Positions 1 through 7,432 of a DNA stretch of 55,105 nucleotides are shown piece by piece. The stretch is from contig JASGTU010000164.1 of NCBI GenBank assembly GCA_030058085.1, positions 1 through 55,105 on the forward strand, given 5' to 3'. Below the pieces are notes generated by a model. That model saw only the letters and a program-made list of their open reading frames with translations, was not told the origin of the DNA and searched no databases. Within the stretch, counting starts at the first letter, position 1; each line of letters opens with the position of its first letter. A program made the position numbers and the translations under genes. Source of the DNA: Chloroflexota bacterium. Lineage in GTDB: Bacteria > Chloroflexota > Anaerolineae > Caldilineales > Caldilineaceae.

Positions 1-141
1 TACGATCTGGCGGGCAGTTATTCGCCGGCGTTGATGGCGCTTATCTTGTTGCCGATAGCCATTAGTTTTTCCATGATATTTGTTAAGCGGCCCCAGAAGC
101 GAGAGAGGAGGGAGGAGGATCATGCCATCACAGTGGGTTGA
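1..141 (+). CDS. C-terminal end of an integral membrane transporter, probably MFS (partial)
   Basis: The window opens inside a reading frame that is open from base 1 to a TGA at 139-141 (46 codons). The translation starts YDLAGSYSPALMAL and continues through one hydrophobic membrane segment, followed by a charged tail (KRPQKREREE-like). A YD.(T/A)GSY.PAL start to the last helix is common in the final transmembrane segment of major facilitator transporters, so an MFS permease is the best guess, but only about a tenth of the protein is present. It overlaps the next gene by 20 bp, which suggests one transcription unit. Confidence 0.55.
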   Translation, partial: YDLAGSYSPALMALILLPIAISFSMIFVKRPQKRERREEDHAITVG

Positions 142-415
142 GTGGTCTGTGCGCAGCGCGGATCCGGTGGAAGCCGGCCCGCTGCGGGTGACGCCGCAGG
201 CGCATGCCTTGCGCGTCCACTGGCCCGGCGGCGGGTTCGTCTGGAACCATCCCGCCGCGGTGATCGTAGAGCGGGATGGGGCGACGGAACGCCTGCCGGT
301 GATCGACGTTCTGTGGGCAGTGCGGCTTGGGTTGCTGGCTGTGTTGGGGGTGTGGCTGTTTGGGTTGATCCTGTTGGCGTTATTTGCTAAGCGAAGTAGT
401 TCGAAGGAGAGGTGA
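122..415 (+). CDS. Small C-terminally anchored membrane protein, partner of the GerW-family gene
   Basis: A 97-residue protein. The ATG at 122 is preferred over an upstream TTG at 80 because a strong purine-rich ribosome site (GAGAGAGGAGGGAGGAGG) lies directly before it. Residues 1-65 are soluble and contain HPAAVIVERDG; residues about 70-90 form one hydrophobic helix, followed by a basic tail (KRSSSKER). It lies 1 bp from the GerW-family gene and overlaps the transporter upstream. I do not recognise a named family. The pairing suggests a membrane anchor or partner for the GerW-like protein; this is inference. Confidence 0.6.
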   Translation: MPSQWVEWSVRSADPVEAGPLRVTPQAHALRVHWPGGGFVWNHPAAVIVERDGATERLPVIDVLWAVRLGLLAVLGVWLFGLILLALFAKRSSSKER

Positions 416-416
416 A

Positions 417-857
417 ATGAGCGAAGACAAGGAACTGGTCGATGAGAAGGCCGCGCCTATCAGCGTGGAGAGCATTTCCGGGGCGGCGGTGCACTCTACG
501 GAGCAGGCCGCCGCGGTGATCGGCAAGTTGTTCGACGTGGCGCAACCCGACGCCATCTTCGGCAAGCCGGCTGAGCACGGCGATTACACGATCATTACCG
601 CCTCCGAAGTCATGGTCGGCATGGGGGTAGGGTTCGGCGCAGGCGGCGGGCCGACGGAGGAAGGCGACGAGGCCGCCGGCGGCGGAGGAGGGGGCGGCGG
701 CGGTTCGCTGGGGCGTCCCGTGGCGGCGATCATCGTCGGTCCCCAGGGTGTGCGCGTAGAGCCGATCGTCGACGCCACCAAGATTTCCATCGCCTTCTTC
801 ACGGCCATCGGCGCTATGTTTATGAGTTGGCGCGCTATGCGGCGCGCGGCGCAGTAG
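417..857 (+). CDS. GerW (YtfJ) family protein
   Basis: A 146-residue protein. The ATG at 417 has AAGGAGAGG at 403-411 in front of it. It shows the GerW/YtfJ layout: an amphipathic start, then F-G-P (IFGKPAEHGDYTIITASEV), a glycine-rich stretch with a run of about nine glycines near residue 90, then GRPVAAIIVGPQGVRVEPIVD and a C-terminal hydrophobic helix. In Bacillus the family is linked to spore germination, but homologues are widespread in bacteria that do not sporulate, where the role is unknown. The polyglycine loop is longer than I would expect. Nothing else in the window suggests sporulation. Confidence 0.8.
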   Translation: MSEDKELVDEKAAPISVESISGAAVHSTEQAAAVIGKLFDVAQPDAIFGKPAEHGDYTIITASEVMVGMGVGFGAGGGPTEEGDEAAGGGGGGGGGSLGRPVAAIIVGPQGVRVEPIVDATKISIAFFTAIGAMFMSWRAMRRAAQ

Positions 858-1197
858 GGGGGCTGCCTTGGGCGCGCCTTGCGTAGATCGGCGCCCACGC
901 AGTTCGTAGGCTTTTGGTCCGAATCAAGACCGGAACAGGCCGCAACTTAACCGTACCATCCATTCGTATACATAGTAACTGTAAGCCCGAGTACGCTGCG
1001 ACAAGTCTCGGCCTCGCTCCGACGGAGATTTGCATCATTCGTATCACCGGAGGGGTACAACGCAAGGCCGTTATTTCCGCAAAGGCCGCACGCCGGCGTC
1101 CGGGTTCCACTACGAATGCTACGAATGCCAGGGTTGTCTGGGGTCGCCGCGCCGTATTGCCGGCCGGAAGATGTCCACACAGGCAGGGAGGTACGAA
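858..1197. other. Intergenic stretch with no recognisable gene
   Basis: These 340 bp between the GerW-family gene and the 70-residue membrane protein have no open frame with a ribosome site and protein-like composition. The base composition is more AT-balanced than the flanking genes. There are short near-direct repeats (CATTCGTAT near 961 and 1037; TACGAATGC twice near 1111-1128). I see no clear terminator or riboswitch. It probably holds the promoter and leader of the gene at 1198. Confidence 0.4.
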
Positions 1198-1410
1198 ATG
1201 GAGTTGCTGCTTTTTATGGCGCTGACGGGCATGGTTTCGGGCGTGATCAGCGGAGCCTATCTTGGCGGGCAGGAAGGGCTGATTTTGGGCGGCAGCACCG
1301 GCCTGGTCAGCGGCGTGATTGTGTGGTCGCTGACGGGCATCATCGGCCGTACGTTGCGTGAACGACGCCTGGACCGTTACTTCAACCAAGACAGCGGCGA
1401 GCAGCATTAG
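1198..1410 (+). CDS. Small glycine-rich membrane protein of unknown function
   Basis: A 70-residue protein. The ATG at 1198 follows a good ribosome site (GGGAGGT near 1184-1191); a longer frame from 1030 would add a Cys/Arg-rich segment unlike real protein, so it was not used. Two hydrophobic segments, about residues 2-20 and 28-50, are rich in Gly, Ser and small residues (GMVSGVISGAYLGG, LGGSTGLVSGVIV), giving a glycine-zipper look. The tail is charged (RTLRERRLDRYFNQ). Such repeats occur in small helical-hairpin proteins that oligomerise in the membrane. Function unknown. It lies 32 bp before the threonine dehydratase gene. Confidence 0.55.
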   Translation: MELLLFMALTGMVSGVISGAYLGGQEGLILGGSTGLVSGVIVWSLTGIIGRTLRERRLDRYFNQDSGEQH

Positions 1411-1442
1411 TCCGCCGCACAACACGACGAATAGGGCAAGCC

Positions 1443-2438
1443 ATGACCGAACGCAATACCGTTGCTGCGCCGCTGCCGACCTTGCGCGACGTGATGGCTG
1501 CCCAAGTCGTGGTGCGCCGGTATCTGCCGCCCACGCCCCTGCACCGCTACCCCGTGTTGGACGCCCTGCTCGACGCCGAAGTCTACATCAAACACGAGAA
1601 CTACCAGCCTATCGGCGCCTTTAAGGTGCGCGGCGGCATCAATTTCATGGCGCGTCTGCCCGCGGCGGAGCGCGCCCGTGGGGTGGTGACTGCTTCAACC
1701 GGCAACCACGGTCAATCCATCGCCTATGCGGCGCGGCTGTTCGGCGTGCGCGCTGTGATCGTGGTGCCCGAAGGGGCGAACCCGGTCAAGGTTGAAGCCA
1801 TGCGCAGTTACGGCGCGGAGGTGGTTCTGCACGGCGCCGACTTCGAGGCCAGCAAGCGCTACTGCGCCGAACTGGAAGAGGAGGAGGGGCTGCGCTTCAT
1901 TTCGTCCGGCGATGAGCCGCTGCTGGTCGCCGGCGTTGGGACGCACACGCTGGAAATTCTAGAGGCGCAGCCGGATGTGGACGTGATCATCGTGCCGATC
2001 GGCGGGGGCAGCGGCGCGGCGGGGGCTAGCCTGGTCGCCAAGAGCGTCAACCCCCTGATCACGGTGATCGGCGTCGGCGCGGCGGGCGCGCCCGCCGCGT
2101 TCCTCACATGGCAGACGCGCGCCTTTCGCAGCGCGCCGATCGACACCTTTGCTGGCGGCCTCGCCACCGGCGAGCCGTTTATGCTGCCGCAGCGCATCCT
2201 TTGGCAATATCTGGACGATTTCACGCTGGTGGGCGACGACGAGATGCGCGTTGCCGTCCGCCTCTTGCTGGAGAAGGCCAAGACATTGGCTGAACCGGCG
2301 GGGGCGGCGCCGCTTGCCGCGGCCCTGCGTCTGCGCGAAGATGTGCGCGGCAAGAAGATCGCGCTGATCCTCAGCGGCGGCAACATCTCGCCGGACGAAC
2401 TGCGCCAATGCCTGGACGCGCCCATCCCGACGTTCTGA
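1443..2438 (+). CDS. Threonine/serine dehydratase, PLP-dependent (threonine ammonia-lyase family)
   Basis: A 331-residue fold-type II PLP enzyme. The lysine that should bind PLP is in GAFKVRGG (about residue 60), after KHENYQPIGAF; the phosphate-binding glycine loop is GGGSGAAG (about 182-189); STGNHGQSIAYAA contacts the substrate carboxylate. The length matches catabolic threonine dehydratases, which lack the C-terminal ACT regulatory domain of biosynthetic IlvA. The expected reaction is threonine (or serine) to 2-oxobutyrate (or pyruvate) plus ammonia; related racemases cannot be excluded. A separate ACT-domain gene starts 45 bp downstream on the same strand and could supply the missing regulation in trans. 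Confidence 0.85.
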   Translation: MTERNTVAAPLPTLRDVMAAQVVVRRYLPPTPLHRYPVLDALLDAEVYIKHENYQPIGAFKVRGGINFMARLPAAERARGVVTASTGNHGQSIAYAARLFGVRAVIVVPEGANPVKVEAMRSYGAEVVLHGADFEASKRYCAELEEEEGLRFISSGDEPLLVAGVGTHTLEILEAQPDVDVIIVPIGGGSGAAGASLVAKSVNPLITVIGVGAAGAPAAFLTWQTRAFRSAPIDTFAGGLATGEPFMLPQRILWQYLDDFTLVGDDEMRVAVRLLLEKAKTLAEPAGAAPLAAALRLREDVRGKKIALILSGGNISPDELRQCLDAPIPTF

Positions 2439-2483
2439 GCGATTCACCATAGGTTGACGAGAAAGGCGGAAAGAGGCGCACGA

Positions 2484-2864
2484 ATGCAACCGCTTGCGCT
2501 GCGCACCCTGCCGGAACGGCTGGCGATCTGCTCGCTGCCGCCGGACGCCGCGCCGCCGGAATGGGCGTTTACGAGCCGGTTCTACGCGTTGATGCGCACG
2601 CCGGAGGAACTGTCGATCGTCTGCGCGGCGGAGAACGTGCCGGCGTCAGTTCCGTCTGTGGGGCCGTGGGCTTGTCTGCAGGTGGAAGGCGTCCTCGATT
2701 TTGCGCTAACCGGCATCCTCGCCGGCTTAGCTGCGCCTTTGGCCGAGGCGGGCATCAGCCTGTTCGCCCTGTCCGCCTATTGCACCGACTACATTCTGGT
2801 GCGCGCCGGGGACCTCGCACGCGCGCAGAGGGTCCTCCGGCGCGCAGGCTACGCGGTAAGCTAA
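2484..2864 (+). CDS. ACT-domain protein (CASTOR-like small amino-acid sensor)
   Basis: A 126-residue protein. The ATG at 2484 is preceded by AAAGAGG. It matches the small ACT proteins with a paired ACT fold: an N-terminal module with PPEWAFTSRFYALMRTPEELSIVC and a C-terminal module with VEGVLDFALTGILAGLAAPLAEAGISLFALSAYCTDYILV, the latter resembling the amino-acid-binding face of CASTOR1-type proteins. No catalytic residues are expected. It sits directly after a dehydratase that lacks its own ACT domain, so it may sense an amino acid and regulate that enzyme; this is inference from position. Confidence 0.75.
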   Translation: MQPLALRTLPERLAICSLPPDAAPPEWAFTSRFYALMRTPEELSIVCAAENVPASVPSVGPWACLQVEGVLDFALTGILAGLAAPLAEAGISLFALSAYCTDYILVRAGDLARAQRVLRRAGYAVS

Positions 2865-2927
2865 CCTGCGGCGCTGGGCGGACCCTCTGCGGCGCCCCCT
2901 AAGGTATTTTGCCCCCGATACACGGGT

Positions 2928-4064
2928 CTAGATGTCGAAACGCGGGATCTCGATCAGCGCGCCGTCGCGCATGGCGGACATGTGTGCGCAGAGACCCGGC
3001 GCGGTCCAGTTGGCGGCGGTCACGGCGTCGATGGCCGGTTTACGTTCTTCGACGATGCTGCTCACGAATTCGTGCACCAGATGCGGGTGGGAGCCGTGAT
3101 GCCCGCCGCCCTGCTCGAAGGAGAGGTGCTTGTCTTCGTTGCTGTAGACGAAGCGCTGCGTGTACTTGCCGATGGACGGAGGCAGCAGATCGGCCCGGTC
3201 CGGCGGCTCCGGCAGTTCGACGGTCACGTCGCGGAGTTGATCGGGAACGATTGGGCTCATCGTGAAGAGCATGGGCGGCTCGTCTTCCATTTGCCATTCG
3301 TAACAGGCGTTTTCGCCGTAGACGACGAAGCTCTCCATGTAGGGGCGCGCGCAGTGGAAGAGCGAGCGCGTGACTTCGAGCGAGAGTTCGGGGGCTTCGG
3401 TGCGGAAGATGGCTGTTTCGACGGGGTAGGGGTTGCCGTATTGCCGGTGCAACTCCTCGCGCATGACGCCTGAGCCGAAGCAGTGGACCGCGGTCGCACG
3501 CGTATTGGCGAGGGCGAGCAGCGGGCTGATGGCGTGGGTGGCATACCACAGGGGCGGCAGGCCGGCCCAGTACGCAGGCCAGCGCTCCATGTCCTGGTAA
3601 TGGGCGCCGCGCAGGAATTGGATGCGGCCGAATGCGCCTTGCTCCTTTAGCGCTTGGGCATAGAGAAACTGGCGCGTGTAGACGGCAGTTTCCATCATCA
3701 TGTAGACCTTGCCGGAAGCTTGTTGTGCGTGCACGATGGCGCGCAGGTCTTCGAGGCTGGTCGCCATGGGGACCGTGCAGGCGCAGTGCTTGCCGGACTG
3801 CAGCATAGCGACTGTTTGCCAGGCATGGTCGGGGATGCCGGAGACAAGGTGTACGGCGTCGAACTCGTCCGAGTCGATGATCTCGCGGACATCGCGGATG
3901 CGCCGCTCGATGCCGAAGCGCTCGCCGACGCGCTGGAGCCGTTCTTCGCTCAGGTCGCAGATCGCCACCTGCTCGACGTTGGGGTGCTCGAGGTAGATGG
4001 GGACGAATTCAGCTCCGAACCCCATGCCCACTACGGCGACGGATAACTTCTTGTCGGTGTTCAT
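2928..4064 (-). CDS. Gfo/Idh/MocA family oxidoreductase
   Basis: A 378-residue protein. The ATG at 4064 was chosen because a purine-rich site (AAGCAGGGA) lies before it and the Rossmann motif begins eight residues later (VAVVGMGFGAEFVPIYLEH). The N-terminal half binds NAD(P): GxGxGAE, then CDLSEERLQRVGERFG and HLVSGIPDH. The EKP-equivalent stretch reads CACTVPMATSLEDLRA, so the usual EKP lysine appears replaced; this could affect hydride transfer and deserves checking. The C-terminal half is the alpha/beta substrate domain. It closes a leftward operon with two sugar permeases and a binding protein, so the substrate is probably a sugar or cyclitol imported by that system. Confidence 0.85.
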   Translation of the reverse strand: MNTDKKLSVAVVGMGFGAEFVPIYLEHPNVEQVAICDLSEERLQRVGERFGIERRIRDVREIIDSDEFDAVHLVSGIPDHAWQTVAMLQSGKHCACTVPMATSLEDLRAIVHAQQASGKVYMMMETAVYTRQFLYAQALKEQGAFGRIQFLRGAHYQDMERWPAYWAGLPPLWYATHAISPLLALANTRATAVHCFGSGVMREELHRQYGNPYPVETAIFRTEAPELSLEVTRSLFHCARPYMESFVVYGENACYEWQMEDEPPMLFTMSPIVPDQLRDVTVELPEPPDRADLLPPSIGKYTQRFVYSNEDKHLSFEQGGGHHGSHPHLVHEFVSSIVEERKPAIDAVTAANWTAPGLCAHMSAMRDGALIEIPRFDI

Positions 4065-4101
4065 CGTTGTCCCTGCTTGATTGTTTGCTGCTTGGTCTGG
4101 A

Positions 4102-4956
4102 TTAGGTTCCCTGGGTTGCGCCGGCAAGGATGCCTTCCACGAGCCGTTTCTGGCCGAGGATGAGAATGGGGATGATGGGCAGCAGCACGAGGACGCCGCC
4201 GGCGGCGATCAGGTCGTATTGCGGCAGATAGACGTCTCCGCGATTTGGCATTTCGAAGAGGCGGACCGTCAGCACTCGTTTCTCGGGGGTGACGCTGAGA
4301 ATGTAGGCAAAGAGAAACTCGTTCCATGCGTGAATAAACAGCAGGAGGAAACTGACGACAAAACTGGGCATGGCGATAGGCAACATGACGCGGAACAGGG
4401 TGTCGAACCAGGAGCATCCGTCGATAGCAGCGGCATCGTCGATATCCCGCGGGATCGAGTTGAGGGCCGAGAAGACGACCAGCATCGCCAGGGGCAGGCC
4501 GCCCGACAGGAAGACAAGCGTCAGACCGAGCCGGGTATCGAGGAGGCCAATGTCTTTGTAGGTCATGAAGATGGGACCGATCGTCACCATGCCGGGCAGC
4601 GCCAGGGTTGCGACCATGAAGCCGTAGAAGGCGCTTCTGCCGGGGAATTGCAGCCGGTTGATGCCGTAGGCGGCCATGCCGCTGAGGATGGTGGCGCCCA
4701 GCGCAGAGAAGGTGGCGATGACAAAGGTGTTTAGCAACACCTCAGGGTAGTGCCATCTCTCGAGCAGGAACTTAAAAGCGTCGAGCGTTGGCGTGCGCGG
4801 GATCAGTGTCGGCGGCAGTTCATTCGCCTCTATCGGCGTCTTGAGCGACGTCACGAGCATCCAAAAAAGCGGAAAGAAGACAAAGACCAGCGTGAGCGCC
4901 AGCAGTGAATAGAGGATGACCGAAGTGATGGGACTTCTGTGGTTTCGCTTGCGCAT
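4102..4956 (-). CDS. Carbohydrate ABC transporter permease (MalG type)
   Basis: A 284-residue membrane protein with about six transmembrane helices. The start at 4956 (MRKRNHRSP) lies 5 bp after the stop of the other permease and has AAGGT before it; a longer frame to 5031 would overlap that permease and was rejected. The EAA loop that docks the ATPase is visible: SIPRDIDDAAAIDGCSWFDTLFRVMLPI. The N-terminal region YSLLALTLVFVFFPLFWMLVTSLKT is typical of CUT1-family second permeases. It works with the adjacent permease and the binding protein. No ATPase gene is present here, so a shared MsmX/MsiK-type ATPase elsewhere is expected. Confidence 0.93.
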   Translation of the reverse strand: MRKRNHRSPITSVILYSLLALTLVFVFFPLFWMLVTSLKTPIEANELPPTLIPRTPTLDAFKFLLERWHYPEVLLNTFVIATFSALGATILSGMAAYGINRLQFPGRSAFYGFMVATLALPGMVTIGPIFMTYKDIGLLDTRLGLTLVFLSGGLPLAMLVVFSALNSIPRDIDDAAAIDGCSWFDTLFRVMLPIAMPSFVVSFLLLFIHAWNEFLFAYILSVTPEKRVLTVRLFEMPNRGDVYLPQYDLIAAGGVLVLLPIIPILILGQKRLVEGILAGATQGT

Positions 4957-4961
4957 CTGAG

Positions 4962-5882
4962 TTACCTTGCTGCCTGGTAGAGTTTCCACGAATAATAGAA
5001 GCCGACGAGCGCTGCAAACAGGAACAGCCACATATTCACGGCTGAGCCGTAGCCATACCTGAATTCCGTGAAAAACCGTTCGTAGGCGAGCAGCGCCAGG
5101 GTGCGGGTGGACGTGCCCGGGCCGCCCATTGTCAAGCCGTAAATCTGCTCGAAAGTCTGGATTTCGCCCATGCCTCTTAGCAACAGGATGAGCAAAGTGG
5201 TGGATTGGAGCAGCGGCAAAGACACCCTGAAGAAGCGGGTGAAGGGACCGGCCCCGTCCACCTCGGCTGCCTCGAGCACTTCCTTAGGCAGGGAGCGCAG
5301 GCCGGCTAGGAAGATCAAGGAAACCCAGGCCACGTTCTTCCAAACCGAGACGAGAGTCACCGATACCCTCGCCCAAAACGGATCGCTCAGCCAGGGTATG
5401 CGATCAAGCCCCACCATAGTGAGCGTCTGATTAAAAATGCCGGTGCTGTCGTAGAGTAAAAGCTTCCACACGTTGCTGGCGAGCATCGGCGCGATGACCC
5501 AGGGCAGCATCACGATGAAGATGGCCGTAGATTGACCGCGCAACTTCTGATTCAGCAAAACGGCGAAGGCGAGGCCGAGGGCGGTCTCGATTAACGTGGC
5601 CGAGACAGTATAGACGAAGGTCCAGCCAAGCGAGTTGATGAACAACTCGTCCTGGAACAACATCGCGTAGTTTCTCAAACCGACGAACTCACCGGGGTTG
5701 GTGATGGACATGTTCGTCAGGCTGAGCCAGAGAGTGCGGAAGAGAGGTATGATCGTATAGGCAAAGCGCACGATGATCGCCGGCAGCACCAACAGATAGG
5801 CCATCCAGTATTTGGCGAAGAAACCGGCTTCGTGGCGCGTCCGCGAGCGAGTCGGGGATAGTGCAGATTCGGCCTGTGCCAT
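4962..5882 (-). CDS. Carbohydrate ABC transporter permease (MalF type)
   Basis: A 306-residue CUT1-family permease with about six membrane helices, starting with a charged cytoplasmic leader (SPTRSRTRHEAGFFAKYWMAYLLVLPAI). The EAA motif is SLPKEVLEAAEVDGAGPFTRFFRVSLPLL (about residues 200-228). It pairs with the downstream permease to form the channel, and both should be fed by the binding lipoprotein encoded upstream. The gap from the binding-protein gene is 106 bp and contains two perfect stem-loops, which probably set different transcript levels for the two parts of the operon. Confidence 0.93.
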   Translation of the reverse strand: MAQAESALSPTRSRTRHEAGFFAKYWMAYLLVLPAIIVRFAYTIIPLFRTLWLSLTNMSITNPGEFVGLRNYAMLFQDELFINSLGWTFVYTVSATLIETALGLAFAVLLNQKLRGQSTAIFIVMLPWVIAPMLASNVWKLLLYDSTGIFNQTLTMVGLDRIPWLSDPFWARVSVTLVSVWKNVAWVSLIFLAGLRSLPKEVLEAAEVDGAGPFTRFFRVSLPLLQSTTLLILLLRGMGEIQTFEQIYGLTMGGPGTSTRTLALLAYERFFTEFRYGYGSAVNMWLFLFAALVGFYYSWKLYQAAR

Positions 5883-5904
5883 AATTGCTTTGTCCTGCGC
5901 GGCT

Positions 5905-5975
5905 CCCGTCTGGCGAAGTTAATCTATCCGCTTCGCCAGACGGGGCAAGAGGCTGAGGGCGCTGTGTTAGCGCCC
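5905..5975 (-). terminator. Two intercistronic stem-loops between binding-protein and permease genes
   Basis: Arm 5905-5918 (CCCGTCTGGCGAAG) is perfectly complementary to 5931-5944, giving a 14-bp stem with a 12-nt loop. A second hairpin pairs 5957-5962 (GGGCGC) with 5970-5975. Neither is followed by a U-run on the minus strand, so a simple intrinsic terminator is less likely than an mRNA-stabilising or processing element that keeps the upstream binding-protein message abundant, as known for mal-type operons in other bacteria. Confidence 0.6.
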
Positions 5976-5988
5976 AGGGATGGGTAGG

Positions 5989-7296
5989 TTAGCCGGCATC
6001 CGCCATAATGCGCTGATACTCCGTGACGGCCCACTGCTGGGTCTCTTCGGGAGTCTTTTCGGCGGAGAAGATGAAGCGACCGATGTTCTGGAACATGCTC
6101 CAGAGTTCATTCACCGGTTTCTTGTTAACGATGGGCTCGCGGAACTTGGCGCCCGCCAGGATTGTTTCCCAGCCGACGGGCAGCGCCAGGGTGGGCACGG
6201 CCTCGATCACGTCCGGGTCGTTGATCAACGAATAGCGCGGGGGCGCATCTCGGTGTACGTTGACGATGAATTTCTTGAGGACTTCGGGCCGGGAGAACCA
6301 GTTAAGATACTCGATAGCCAGGTCCTTTTTCTCGCCAACTTTCGGCAGCATCCAGCCCCAGCCGTGAATCAGCCCAATGTCGCTGGCTGGACCCATCGGC
6401 CAACGTGCGGCAGGCGCGTTCTCCATGGTGAGCACGCTTTGCTCGTGTTCGAGTGCGTTGCGGTAGCCGCCGGTGTAGTTCCACCACATGCCGGCTTTGC
6501 CCAAAGCGCTCAGGTTTGCGATCTGGTCATTGCCTTCACTGGTCGTCGACTTGGGTGTGATCTCGTGGGTGAAGACCCAGTCCTGCATGAATTGGAAGGC
6601 TTCCAGCGTTGCGGTATCGTCGAGCGTGTCGAGGTCCGCGCCGGCCTGGTTAAGCATGAGCAGCACTGTGTTGAACTCATGGCCTACGCCATTCGTCGGG
6701 CGCCATCCCCACACATCCTCATCGGCATTGGTGGCGTCCTTGCCAAACGTGATCAGTTCGTCCCACGTCTTGGGCGCTTCCGGCACCAACTCCGTGTAGT
6801 GGAAGAAAGGCTCGAGGTCCAGCAAGAAGAAGATGCGGTAGACGCCGTTGAGCACCGAATTGAGCGTATGGATCCCTTCGACCGTATCTTCCTCATGGTC
6901 GGTCCAAAATTCATAGTCGCCTAGTTCGGCTGCGAAACCATTGGACGCCATCATGCCGGCGATGAGGTCATCGGCGATAGTCAGGTCATAGCCCGAATAG
7001 CCGGTCTGGCTCCAGAGCGCGAACTTGTTCATTACGTCAGACCAAACGCCCTGGGGGAAGACCGCCTGGTTAACCTTGATGCCGGTTTCGGCGGTGAATT
7101 CCGCGTTGAAGGAATCGAAACCTTCCTCATCCCAGGCCATTAGGGTGATCTCTCGCTCGTCCTCTGCAGATGGAGCGCCTGCCTCGCCGCCTGACGGCGC
7201 GGCTGACGGCGCGCAGGCTGCTAGGCCGAGGCCCACGCCGGCGATGGCTGCGCTCTTCAAGAAGACGCGACGGCCGAAACGTTTGTGTTCTTCCAT
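5989..7296 (-). CDS. Extracellular solute-binding lipoprotein of a carbohydrate ABC transporter (Tat signal)
   Basis: A 435-residue protein. The ATG at 7296 is preferred to the one at 7302 because GGAGG sits 8 bp before it rather than 2 bp. The N-terminus has a twin-arginine motif (RRVFLKSAAI), a hydrophobic core and a lipobox (LAAC, Cys near residue 28), followed by a Ser/Gly/Ala linker, so it should be exported folded by Tat and lipid-anchored. The body is a family 1 binding protein with TWDELITFGKDA and GKAGMWWNYTGGYRNAL. Two permeases and an oxidoreductase follow. The sugar cannot be read from the sequence. Confidence 0.92.
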   Translation of the reverse strand: MEEHKRFGRRVFLKSAAIAGVGLGLAACAPSAAPSGGEAGAPSAEDEREITLMAWDEEGFDSFNAEFTAETGIKVNQAVFPQGVWSDVMNKFALWSQTGYSGYDLTIADDLIAGMMASNGFAAELGDYEFWTDHEEDTVEGIHTLNSVLNGVYRIFFLLDLEPFFHYTELVPEAPKTWDELITFGKDATNADEDVWGWRPTNGVGHEFNTVLLMLNQAGADLDTLDDTATLEAFQFMQDWVFTHEITPKSTTSEGNDQIANLSALGKAGMWWNYTGGYRNALEHEQSVLTMENAPAARWPMGPASDIGLIHGWGWMLPKVGEKKDLAIEYLNWFSRPEVLKKFIVNVHRDAPPRYSLINDPDVIEAVPTLALPVGWETILAGAKFREPIVNKKPVNELWSMFQNIGRFIFSAEKTPEETQQWAVTEYQRIMADAG

Positions 7297-7330
7297 AACC
7301 ATATCCTCCGGTTTTCTGGCAAGTGAGTAG

Positions 7331-7360
7331 TTGAAGAACAGGGGTGCTGTGGACTATTAT
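7331..7360 (+). promoter_or_regulatory. Predicted sigma-70 promoter of the HTH-receiver gene
   Basis: On the plus strand TTGAAG (7331-7336), an 18-bp spacer and TATTAT (7355-7360) lie about 73 bp before the ATG at 7433. The -10 shares six bases with the TATAAT of the minus-strand promoter, so the two promoters should compete for polymerase and be co-regulated. Confidence 0.55.
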
Positions 7361-7384
7361 AGAGTTCCGGTCCGGGTCTCTCAA
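7356..7384 (-). promoter_or_regulatory. Predicted sigma-70 promoter of the carbohydrate ABC operon
   Basis: On the minus strand the -35 is TTGAGA (7379-7384), the spacer is 17 bp, and the -10 is a perfect TATAAT (7356-7361). The start would be near 7349, leaving a leader of about 50 nt before the binding-protein ATG. The -10 overlaps the -10 of the opposing promoter on the other strand. Confidence 0.65.
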
Positions 7385-7432
7385 TGCCATAAAGGCCAGG
7401 AAGGGGACAAGAACAGGACCGGAGGACGAAAT

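Noticed and set aside
417-857. GerW-like gene as evidence for spore formation
   Set aside because: Family members occur widely in non-sporulating bacteria and no other sporulation gene is in the window.
1111-1130. Short direct repeat that might suggest a CRISPR or repeat array
   Set aside because: Only two 9-bp units without regular spacing; no array of repeats and spacers.
4957-5031. Longer start for the MalG-type permease
   Set aside because: It would overlap the upstream permease gene, whereas ATG 4956 has its own ribosome site and a normal family start.
5980-6924. 314-codon plus-strand open frame opposite the solute-binding protein gene
   Set aside because: The minus strand encodes a clear Tat lipoprotein with conserved motifs; this frame has no recognisable domain.
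7331-7432. Longer N-terminus of the HTH-receiver protein from TTG 7331
   Set aside because: The start would be within the predicted promoter and has no ribosome site; ATG 7433 has GGAGGA.
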